NCBI GenBank assembly: GCA_003023485.1
Contig: PXSG01000018.1
Span: 1 to 12,473 of the forward strand
Reading direction: 5' to 3'
Length of the DNA stretch: 12,473 nucleotides
Source: Halobacteriales archaeon SW_10_68_16
Lineage (GTDB): Archaea > Halobacteriota > Halobacteria > Halobacteriales > Haloarculaceae
Within the stretch, counting starts at the first letter, position 1; every line of letters begins with the position of its first letter. Position numbers and translations under genes: made by a program. The notes beneath the pieces are model-generated. The model searched no databases. It worked only from the letters and a program-made list of their open reading frames with translations, and was not told where the DNA came from. This document shows positions 7,398 through 12,473 of this stretch, piece after piece.

Positions 7398-8264
7398 TTA
7401 CAGGATGTCCTCGACGTAGTCGGCGACCTCCTCGGGCGTGTCACCGACGGGGACGCCGACGCTTTCGAGCGCGTCGATTTTCGACTCGGCGGTCCCAGTC
7501 CCAGACCCGGAGACGATGGCGCCGGCGTGGCCCATCCGCTTGCCCGGTGGTGCGGTCCGGCCGGCGATGAACCCCGCGACCGGCGTGTCCATGTTCTCGC
7601 CGATGTACCGCGCGGCCTCCTCCTCGTCCTCGCCGCCGATCTCGCCACACATCACGACGGCGTGGGTGTCGGGGTCGTCCTCGAACAGCTGGAGTGCGTC
7701 GATGAAGTCCGTCCCGATGATGGGGTCGCCGCCGATACCGATGGCCGTCGACTGGCCCAGGCCCCTGTTGGTGAGGTTGTCGACGATCTGGTAGGTGAGC
7801 GTCCCCGACCGGGAGATCAGCCCGACGTTGCCCGACGAGAAGATGTTGCCGGGGAGGATGCCGAGTTTGGCCGCGCCGGGCGTGATGACGCCGGGGCAGT
7901 TCGGCCCGACGAGGTACGTGCTGGTTTCCTCCTCGGCGCGCTTGACCCGGGCCATGTCCTGGGTGGGAATGCCCTCGGTGATGGCAACGACGAGGTCAAG
8001 CGGCGCGTCCAGCGCCTCGAACAGCGCGTCCGCGGCGAAGGCCGGCGGGACGAACACGACCGAGGCGTCGGCCTCGGCCTCGCGGGTGGCGCGGTCGACG
8101 GTGTCGTAGACCGGCACGCCCGCGACCTCCTGGCCGCCCTTGCCCGGTACCGCGCCGGCGACGACGTCCGTGCCGTAGTCGAGCATCTGCTCGGTGTGGA
8201 ACTTCCCCTCGCCGCCCGTGATGCCCTGCACGACGACCCGGGTGTCGTCGACGAGCACGCTCAT
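7398..8264 (-). CDS. sucD: Succinyl-CoA synthetase (succinate-CoA ligase) alpha subunit SucD
   Basis: The alpha subunit of succinyl-CoA synthetase interconverts succinyl-CoA plus NDP and phosphate with succinate, CoA and NTP in the TCA cycle (cytoplasm). It carries the CoA-binding fold and the phosphorylated histidine. The 288-residue length is usual. Visible motifs are the N-terminal [16 protein letters not shown] (CoA-binding Rossmann segment), [41 protein letters not shown], and GHAGAIVSG with the active His at residue 246. The ATG at 8264 overlaps the sucC stop as ATGA, so the two subunits are translationally coupled and made together. The stop is TAA (7400-7398). Whether ADP or GDP is preferred cannot be read from the sequence. 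Confidence 0.97.
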   Translation of the reverse strand: MSVLVDDTRVVVQGITGGEGKFHTEQMLDYGTDVVAGAVPGKGGQEVAGVPVYDTVDRATREAEADASVVFVPPAFAADALFEALDAPLDLVVAITEGIPTQDMARVKRAEEETSTYLVGPNCPGVITPGAAKLGILPGNIFSSGNVGLISRSGTLTYQIVDNLTNRGLGQSTAIGIGGDPIIGTDFIDALQLFEDDPDTHAVVMCGEIGGEDEEEAARYIGENMDTPVAGFIAGRTAPPGKRMGHAGAIVSGSGTGTAESKIDALESVGVPVGDTPEEVADYVEDIL

Positions 8265-9406
8265 GCCGACACCTCCTCGGCGGCCGCGACGGCGGCCTGG
8301 ACGGCGTCCTCCAGCGTGGCCTCGACCTGCACGAGGTCGGTGTTCAGTATCTCCATGCCTTCCTCGGACTTGGTGCCGGCCAGGCGGACGATAACCGGCT
8401 TGGGAATCTCCTCGAACTGTTCGAGCGCGTCGTTGATGCCGTTTGCCACCTCGTCGCCGCGGGTGATGCCCCCGAAGATGTTGAACACGACCGTCTCGAC
8501 GTTGTCGTCGGAGAAGACCATATCGAGCGCGTTGGCGACGCGCTCGGCCTTGGCGCCGCCGCCGACGTCCAGGAAGTTCGCGGGCTCGCCGCCGTAGTGG
8601 TCGACGAGGTCGAGCGTCGTCATCACCAGGCCTGCGCCGTTGCCGATGATGCCGACGTTGCCCGACAGTCTGACGTAGTCGAAGCCGTACTCGTTGGCCT
8701 TTGCCTCCAGGTCGTCCTCGGCGGCCTCCTCCTCCATTTCCGCAAGGTCGGGCTGGCGAAAGAGTGCGTCCCCGTCGATGTTGAGGACGGCGTCGGCCGC
8801 GATGACCTCGTCGTCGGCTGTGACCATCAGGGGGTTGATCTCGGCGTCGCTGCCGTCTTTCTCGTCCCAGAGGTCGTACAGCGTCCGCAGGATGGACGCG
8901 ACGTCACCGGCGACGGCGCGGTCGACGCCGGCGTCGTAGACGGCTTTGCGGGCCTGGTAAGGGTGCATCCCGAACGCGGGGTCGACGTGCTCGCGGGTGA
9001 TGGCGTCGGGCTCGGAGACGGCGACTTCCTCGATGTTGACCCCGCCACGCGTCGAGACCATCGCGACCGGCCGGCCGGCCCCGCGGTCCATCGTCACGCC
9101 GACGTACAGTTCGTTCGTGAAGTCGACGGCAGACTCGACGAGGACGCGGTCGACGGTGTGGCCCTTGAGATCCATCCCGATGATGTCCCCGGCGGCCTCG
9201 CGGGCCTCGCTCTCGCCCTCGACGAGCTTGATGCCGCCCGCCTTCCCTCGGCCGCCGACGTGGACCTGTGCCTTGATCGCACAGGGGTAGCCGACCGACT
9301 CCGCCGCGGCGACCGCTTCTTCGACGGTCCCCGCGAGTTGGGCCGCTGGCGTCGGAATGCCGGCCTCGGCGAACACCTCCTTGGCTTGGTATTCGTGTAA
9401 TCTCAT
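8261..9406 (-). CDS. sucC: Succinyl-CoA synthetase (succinate-CoA ligase) beta subunit SucC
   Basis: The beta subunit carries the ATP-grasp nucleotide-binding domain and pairs with SucD. The product has 381 residues, a normal length, and starts [20 protein letters not shown]. Other family segments are [15 protein letters not shown] (nucleotide binding), EINPLMV (metal ligand region), [23 protein letters not shown] and [19 protein letters not shown]. The ATG at 9406 was chosen over an in-frame GTG at 9415: family members begin at this point, and a TATA-like element about 31 nt upstream of the ATG suggests a leaderless or near-leaderless mRNA. It is the first gene of a sucC-sucD operon, with the stop overlapping the sucD start. 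Confidence 0.96.
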   Translation of the reverse strand: MRLHEYQAKEVFAEAGIPTPAAQLAGTVEEAVAAAESVGYPCAIKAQVHVGGRGKAGGIKLVEGESEAREAAGDIIGMDLKGHTVDRVLVESAVDFTNELYVGVTMDRGAGRPVAMVSTRGGVNIEEVAVSEPDAITREHVDPAFGMHPYQARKAVYDAGVDRAVAGDVASILRTLYDLWDEKDGSDAEINPLMVTADDEVIAADAVLNIDGDALFRQPDLAEMEEEAAEDDLEAKANEYGFDYVRLSGNVGIIGNGAGLVMTTLDLVDHYGGEPANFLDVGGGAKAERVANALDMVFSDDNVETVVFNIFGGITRGDEVANGINDALEQFEEIPKPVIVRLAGTKSEEGMEILNTDLVQVEATLEDAVQAAVAAAEEVSA

Positions 9407-9431
9407 ACGTCCCACTGGGTGTCTGGGAGGC

Positions 9432-9441
9432 GCATAAATCT
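9432..9441 (-). promoter_or_regulatory. TATA-box promoter of sucCD
   Basis: On the minus strand the sequence reads GATTTATGCG, a TATA-like hexamer TTTATG centred about 31 nt upstream of the sucC ATG. This spacing places the transcription start within a few bases of the start codon, as is common for leaderless haloarchaeal mRNAs. No ribosome binding site is seen in the short interval. Confidence 0.55.
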
Positions 9442-9496
9442 CCCCCTTCTGTGTGACGCCGGGGCCAGACGCGAACAGCGTCGCGGAGGCGGCCGA

Positions 9497-10367
9497 TCAG
9501 TCGTACTCGTCGTGGAGGCTGTCGGCGTCGGCCGCGTAGTCCTGTGCCACGTCGAGGACGTCGTCGACGAGCCCCTCGAACGCGTCGGCTCGCGACGGCG
9601 GGTCCTCGCTGAGGTCCTCCAGGTCTTCGACCGTCCCCTCGAGCGTGTCGGCCGCCCGCTCGGCCGCGTCCTCGGCCTTGTAGTAGTCGCCCTTGTCGGC
9701 CATCGCGCGGGCGGCGTCGAGTTCCTCCCTGGCGGACTGGACGGTCGAGAGCGCGTCGTGGAGCTGTTCCAGTACGTCGTGCTCGTGCTTGAACTGTGTT
9801 CGCTTCCCTTCGAACTCCTCTTTCCCGATGACGTCGGTCGTCGTGGTCGCGGCAAGGTCGACCCCCTCGGTGATTACCTCCAGGGATTGACTCGTCTCCT
9901 CGAGGACCCGCTTGGTGTCGTCGAGTGCGCTGGAGTTCCCGCAAGGAGGCGACGGTCTCGGCCTGCTCGTCGGTCACCGCGACCCGCTCTGCCTCGTTGA
10001 TCGCCGTCTGGGCGTCGGACAGTTTCAGCAGGACCGACCGGTCGCCGAACTCGGCGGTGTCCGCCGAGACGTCGAGCAGGTCGTTCGACACACCGCCGGT
10101 GTAGATGTAGACCGCCTCCCGCAAGCGGTCCTGTGCGGTGTCGATCTGCTCGATGGCCGCCGTCCGGTCGCCGGATGGGGTCGGCTCCGGCGTCTCGGTC
10201 GGCGTCTCCTCGGGCGTCTCGGTCGGCGTCTCTTCGGGTGTCGGCGTCGGTGTCTCCTCGGGCGTCGGCGTCGCCGGTTCCGTCTCGCCTGTCGTCTGTG
10301 CGCCGGTGGCGCCGAAGCAGCCTGCGGTCAGTGGCGCGAGCGCGGCCAGGAGGGCCCGTCGTTTCAT
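9497..10367 (-). pseudogene. Tat-type secreted lipoprotein, frameshifted by one extra base
   Basis: The start MKRRALLAALAPLTAGC has an Arg pair, a hydrophobic stretch and a lipobox LTAGC with Cys17. This fits a haloarchaeal Tat-exported lipoprotein anchored on the outer face of the membrane. A Thr/Pro/Glu linker made of PEETPTET-like octads follows (about residues 25-67), then a helical acidic domain. At about 9938-9940 the frame breaks after ...AETVASLR. The natural continuation NSSALDDTKRVLEETSQSLE is read after skipping one base, and runs without stops to HDEYD and TGA at 9499-9497. Correcting one extra base in the CCC run gives 289 residues. Without correction the first frame runs on antisense to sucC as an unlikely 487-residue product. 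Function is unknown; no family was recognised. It could be an inactivating mutation or a sequencing indel. Confidence 0.75.
10191..10275 (-). repeat. 24-nt tandem repeat coding for the Thr/Pro/Glu linker
   Basis: Three consecutive 24-nt units (10191-10214, 10215-10238, 10239-10262) and a partial fourth are present on the + strand as CGTCTCGGTCGGCGTCTC plus TCGGG-type units. Units 1 and 2 differ at one base. Each unit encodes eight residues of the PEETPTET type, an extended, probably O-glycosylated-type spacer between the lipid anchor and the folded domain. The repeat number can change by slippage without shifting the frame. Confidence 0.8.
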
Positions 10368-10389
10368 GCCCCCTACTGGACCGCACGTA

Positions 10390-10400
10390 ACAATAAAAGT
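10390..10400 (-). promoter_or_regulatory. TATA-box promoter of the lipoprotein gene
   Basis: On the minus strand ACTTTTATTGT contains a TTTTATT element centred about 28 nt upstream of the ATG at 10367. That spacing predicts a leaderless transcript. The element sits between the start codon and the palindrome at 10408-10429. Confidence 0.6.
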
Positions 10401-10407
10401 ATAGGTG

Positions 10408-10429
10408 ATGTATGACGCGCGTCAGACAT
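10408..10429. promoter_or_regulatory. 22-nt near-perfect palindrome, candidate regulator binding site
   Basis: The two 11-nt arms ATGTATGACGC and GCGTCAGACAT are reverse complements at 10 of 11 positions, with a perfect 12-nt core TGACGCGCGTCA (10413-10424). There is no spacer, as expected for a dimeric DNA-binding protein rather than an RNA hairpin. It lies just upstream of the lipoprotein TATA element (about 10 nt) and about 45 nt from the TATA region of the divergent membrane-protein gene, so it could control either or both. Confidence 0.5.
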
Positions 10430-10464
10430 AGAACAGACGTTTTGGCTTCTCTACCTCCGTAATT

Positions 10465-10498
10465 CGAAATATAGTTTTTAATATATATAATTTATATG
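10465..10498 (+). promoter_or_regulatory. AT-rich promoter of the membrane-protein gene
   Basis: CGAAAT (10465-10470, BRE-like) is followed by ATAGTTTTTAATATATATAA, the only strongly AT-rich block in the window. With the TATA element centred near 10479, transcription would begin around 10505. That is downstream of the ATG at 10496 and about 30 nt before the ATG at 10538, which supports the latter as the start codon. Confidence 0.6.
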
Positions 10499-10511
10499 GA
10501 AAAGATATACG

Positions 10512-10531
10512 TGGCTGCCGACGTGCAGCCA
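10512..10531 (+). promoter_or_regulatory. Leader stem-loop just before the membrane-protein start codon
   Basis: TGGCTGC (10512-10518) pairs perfectly with GCAGCCA (10525-10531) around a 6-nt loop CGACGT. It ends 6 nt before the ATG at 10538 and lies within the predicted short 5' leader, where a ribosome binding site would be expected but is not seen. It could regulate translation, or it could be a DNA operator site. Confidence 0.4.
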
Positions 10532-10537
10532 AAACGT

Positions 10538-11272
10538 ATGCCAACACAGCTGGATTCGACCCGGACGGAGGTCACGACGGGCCGGCGGGGACACCCCGCA
10601 GTCCCGGCCCTCTCGTTTGTCGTTCTGGTCGCCGTCGTGAACGGCGCGTTGAACGGCGTCCTCGCCGGCGTTCGGTCGGTGTTGCCGCCCGCACTGCAGT
10701 CCGAGTTCGCGGTCACGGTCCCGCTTTCCCCACTCGGGGCCGGGCTCGTCTCGGTCGGTGCAGGGCTGCTGGCGGTCGGGGCGCTCGCGTTGTTCGTCCG
10801 CGCGGTCGGCGAGACCGACAGCACCGAACGTGGCCCACCGTCCGTGACGGAAACCGTCCGTCGGTTCGCACGCGCGACGGCGGTGGCGGTCGGGGGCGTC
10901 CTCGCGTTCGCCCTCGGCCTCGCGCTGTTCGTCGTTCCCGGACTGGTGGTCCTGGTGTATCTCCCGTTCGTCTTCGTCGCTGTCGTGCTCGACGGACGGA
11001 CGGTCGCCGGGGCCATCGAGGCGAGCCACGACCGGATCGTGTCCCGACCCGCCCCGGTCGCGGCGACGGCGCTCGGGACGGCACTGGCGCTGGTCGCGGT
11101 CGGCCTGGCCGGCGTCGCCTCGACGGTCCTCCCGCCCGCCGCCGAGTTCGTCGTCGGGACTGTCTGTAGCGCGCTCGTCGTACTCTTCGGTATGTACCTG
11201 CTGACCGGACTCTACGGGCGGCTCCCTCGCCAGCAGTCCCGGTCCTCGTCCGCGTCGGCAGGCGCGCTGTGA
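10538..11272 (+). CDS. Polytopic haloarchaeal membrane protein of unknown function
   Basis: The 244-residue integral membrane protein has about six hydrophobic segments: near residues 22-42, 64-86, 113-130, 131-150, 172-192 and 203-226. The motif FVVPGLVVLVYLPFVFVAVVLDG, followed by a short amphipathic stretch AIEASHDRIV, is reminiscent of the haloarchaeal DUF7847/DUF4013-like membrane families; this is from memory and uncertain. No catalytic motif is visible. An in-frame ATG at 10496 would add 14 residues (MEKIYVAADVQPKR), but it lies inside the TATA region, so the ATG at 10538 is preferred. It is transcribed divergently from the lipoprotein gene. The next gene on the same strand starts 92 nt after the stop. 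Confidence 0.7.
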   Translation: MPTQLDSTRTEVTTGRRGHPAVPALSFVVLVAVVNGALNGVLAGVRSVLPPALQSEFAVTVPLSPLGAGLVSVGAGLLAVGALALFVRAVGETDSTERGPPSVTETVRRFARATAVAVGGVLAFALGLALFVVPGLVVLVYLPFVFVAVVLDGRTVAGAIEASHDRIVSRPAPVAATALGTALALVAVGLAGVASTVLPPAAEFVVGTVCSALVVLFGMYLLTGLYGRLPRQQSRSSSASAGAL

Positions 11273-11364
11273 GACTTCCGGCTGGAACTGTTTTCTCCCT
11301 GGCGTGCCAACGCTCCGTATTGACGAACTTTCAATACCGCCGACGCGAAAGGGACAACCGTACC
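11273..11364 (+). other. 92-nt intergenic spacer with weak signals
   Basis: TGTTTTCTCCCT (about 11288-11299) is a modest pyrimidine tract that may terminate the upstream transcript. TTTCAATAC (about 11328-11336) is a weak TATA-like element about 32 nt before the ATG at 11365. Neither is convincing alone. An in-frame GTG at 11269 would extend the next gene across this spacer, but the added 32 residues are basic and unlike the acidic protein that follows. Confidence 0.3.
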
Positions 11365-11664
11365 ATGGGAATCCAGGAAGACCTCAAGGACGCGATCGAA
11401 GCGGGACGGGAGGACGTCGTGCGCGTGCTGGCCGAACACCGGGTACTCCCGGTGACTGTCGAGTACGAGAGTTCGGACCTGCTGGGCGGCTCGAAGACCC
11501 CCGACTTCGAGTTCCAGCGCCAGTACGAGTCCGAGACCGGACACGTCGCCGACCGACAGACACGGCGGCTCGTCGTCGACACGCTCGGGATGACCTCCGA
11601 GGAGGAGTGTGAGGATGTCCAGTCGGAGATCCGGAACCACGACGACTGGGGTGCGAAGGCCTAG
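11365..11664 (+). CDS. Small acidic hypothetical protein
   Basis: This 99-residue acidic soluble protein begins MGIQEDLKDAIEAGREDVVR. No family was recognised. It appears to have an N-terminal amphipathic helix (about 2-25), a central YESSDLLGGSKTPDFEFQRQY segment and a C-terminal charged helix (EEECEDVQSEIRNHDDW). There is no signal peptide or membrane segment. The ATG at 11365 was chosen because acidic haloarchaeal composition begins there. Its TAG stop (11662-11664) overlaps the TAG stop of the convergent gene on the other strand within the tetranucleotide CTAG. Confidence 0.65.
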   Translation: MGIQEDLKDAIEAGREDVVRVLAEHRVLPVTVEYESSDLLGGSKTPDFEFQRQYESETGHVADRQTRRLVVDTLGMTSEEECEDVQSEIRNHDDWGAKA

Positions 11665-12092
11665 AGTTCGACGCCGCTGGGGATGAGACTGTCCGTGCGC
11701 CGGAGGTTCCCGTCGGCGTCGTAGACGAGCAACGTTCCGCTCTCCAGGACGACTGCCTCGGCGTCGGGACGCTCGATGCGGATGCGGTAGGTGTCCCCCC
11801 AGGCGCGGGCGGCGTCGACGAGCGAGCGGACGGCCGAGACCTCGGCGACGGCCTCGAGGAGGTACTCGCCGGTGAGCCGGCGGGTGAGGCTGAACACGCC
11901 CCGTGCGTCGTCCGCGTCGGCGGACTCTTGCAACCGGAACGCGGGGTCGACGTCCTCGCCCTCGGGGACCGACCCCTCGGCGGTGAGCCGCTCGGTGAGT
12001 TCGCCCGCCGGGCCGTCGTAGGACAGAACGAGCGACGGGGGGGCCTCCTCGCCGGCGTCGTCGACAGTCAGCGTGAAGTGGTCGCGCCGCAT
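11661..12092 (-). CDS. DUF5793-like haloarchaeal protein
   Basis: This 143-residue acidic soluble protein of unknown function starts MRRDHFTLTVDD. From memory the start, the LVLSYDGPAGELTERL segment, GVFSLTRRLTGEYLLE and the ending DADGNLRRTDSLIPSGVEL match the haloarchaeal DUF5793 family; this was not searched. Composition suggests an alpha/beta domain. There are no cysteines, membrane segments or catalytic motifs. The ATG at 12092 has a TATA-like element about 27 nt upstream, giving a leaderless-type transcript. It is convergent with the preceding + strand gene with a 4-nt overlap at the stops. Confidence 0.8.
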   Translation of the reverse strand: MRRDHFTLTVDDAGEEAPPSLVLSYDGPAGELTERLTAEGSVPEGEDVDPAFRLQESADADDARGVFSLTRRLTGEYLLEAVAEVSAVRSLVDAARAWGDTYRIRIERPDAEAVVLESGTLLVYDADGNLRRTDSLIPSGVEL

Positions 12093-12109
12093 CTACCCGA
12101 GGTAGCGAC

Positions 12110-12132
12110 GGCGTGGTTATGAACGTCACGCC
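12110..12132 (-). promoter_or_regulatory. Promoter of the DUF5793-like gene inside an inverted repeat
   Basis: On the minus strand GTTCATAAC forms a TATA-like element about 27 nt upstream of the ATG at 12092. It is flanked by the inverted repeat GGCGTG (12110-12115) and CACGCC (12127-12132), and the element itself is palindromic (GTT-ATG-AAC on the + strand). A regulator bound here would block TATA recognition. The TATA match is imperfect. Confidence 0.35.
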
Positions 12133-12157
12133 ACGGGGCAGGGGCCGCCGGAGCCGA

Positions 12158-12167
12158 TACTTTTTAC
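12158..12167 (+). promoter_or_regulatory. TATA-box promoter of the last gene
   Basis: TACTTTTTAC is centred about 29 nt upstream of the ATG at 12192, the spacing expected for a leaderless haloarchaeal transcript. It supports this otherwise open-ended reading frame as a real gene. Confidence 0.55.
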
Positions 12168-12191
12168 CCCCGCCGTTGCGGGCACGTTCCC

Positions 12192-12473
12192 ATGTGGGTC
12201 AAATCGGAGTACGCGGGGGCGCTCGCTGTCGTCTCGACGTGGGTGTGTGGGTTGCTCCCGTGGTCGGTGACGCTCTTCCAGGAGGAACTCGAACCGGGCG
12301 TGTCGGTCACCGCGGTCTGGATCCGCTTTCTCCCCGGGCGCTTCCTCTACGTGTTCGGCATCGGGTTCTCCGAGGACTCCCCGTACCGGTGGGTCTGGGA
12401 GGTGCCGGAGTTCGTGGGAACGCGCGGTGAGACCATCGCCAGTTACGTCTGGCTGGCCGGCGTCGCCGTCTTC
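12192..12473 (+). CDS. Membrane protein of unknown function, 3' end outside the window
   Basis: The frame is open from ATG at 12192 to the window edge (94 codons), starting MWVKSEYAGALAVVSTWVCG. A first hydrophobic segment lies at about residues 9-28 (ALAVVSTWVCGLLPWSVTLF). An aromatic-rich stretch with RFLPGRFLYVFGIGF follows at about 47-61, and a new hydrophobic segment begins near residue 84 (ASYVWLAGVAVF). From memory the WVKSEYAGxLAVxSTW start followed by LLPW resembles a haloarchaeal membrane family (DUF7549-like), with low certainty. A good TATA element stands 29 nt upstream. It is divergent from the DUF5793-like gene. The overlapping frame 12113-12430 has shadow-like composition. Confidence 0.65.
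   Translation, partial: MWVKSEYAGALAVVSTWVCGLLPWSVTLFQEELEPGVSVTAVWIRFLPGRFLYVFGIGFSEDSPYRWVWEVPEFVGTRGETIASYVWLAGVAVF

Noticed and set aside
5757..8597. A 946-codon open frame on the + strand crossing arlJ, the DUF5807-like gene and sucD
   Set aside because: It overlaps three well-supported genes, is rich in Arg/Pro/Gly rather than acidic residues, and shows no domain. This is typical of shadow frames in high-GC DNA.
8597..9400. A 267-codon Val/Asp-rich frame antisense to sucC
   Set aside because: sucC is certain. The antisense frame has no recognisable motif and its composition mirrors sucC codon use.
8904..10367. A 487-residue lipoprotein fusion read straight through into sucC antisense
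   Set aside because: After about residue 142 the composition turns to Arg/Gly nonsense. The natural continuation lies in the adjacent frame, so this is a frameshift product.
10496..10498. ATG at 10496 as the start of the membrane protein
   Set aside because: It lies within the AT-rich TATA block, upstream of the predicted transcription start. The ATG at 10538 fits better.

Overview
The window is very GC-rich, encodes markedly acidic proteins (long Asp/Glu runs), uses TATA-box promoters about 27-32 nt ahead of start codons and carries an archaellum operon. Together these point to a haloarchaeon (class Halobacteria). No rRNA, tRNA, CRISPR array or transposon was seen. Family names are from memory of the families; no search was run.

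Left half (1-6702, + strand): the distal part of an archaellum (archaeal flagellum) operon, in the order arlCE (5' end outside or at the window edge), arlF, a second arlF-like gene, arlG, arlH, arlI, arlJ. The genes are packed with overlaps (17-nt overlap, TGATG or ATGA junctions), so they are almost certainly co-transcribed and translationally coupled. ArlCE belongs to the cytoplasmic motor/switch assembly, ArlF and ArlG to the envelope-spanning stator, and ArlH/ArlI/ArlJ form the regulator, the hexameric motor ATPase and the membrane platform. The main anomaly is arlI. After an intact ATPase core the reading frame breaks near 4698, about 25 family-typical residues are missing, and the last 82 residues continue in another frame. 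If this is real, the organism is probably not motile. The operon ends in stem-loops and a pyrimidine-rich tract (6768-6847).

Middle (6868-9406): a small cysteine-containing haloarchaeal protein (DUF5807-like, + strand) converges on the sucC-sucD operon (- strand), which encodes the two subunits of succinyl-CoA synthetase of the TCA cycle and has a leaderless-type promoter.

Right half (9497-12473): a Tat-type lipoprotein gene (- strand) broken by a one-base frameshift; a divergent intergenic region holding two AT-rich promoters, a near-perfect 22-nt palindrome and a leader stem-loop; a polytopic membrane protein (+); a 99-residue acidic hypothetical protein (+); a convergent DUF5793-like protein (-) whose stop codon shares a CTAG with its neighbour; and the start of a membrane protein (+) that runs off the window.

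No clearly undescribed multi-gene system was found. The most unusual items are the broken arlI, the tandem arlF pair whose ribosome binding site, start codon and a 22-nt identity all repeat at exactly 456 nt, and the palindrome upstream of the lipoprotein gene. No stretch over 300 bases lacks a gene.
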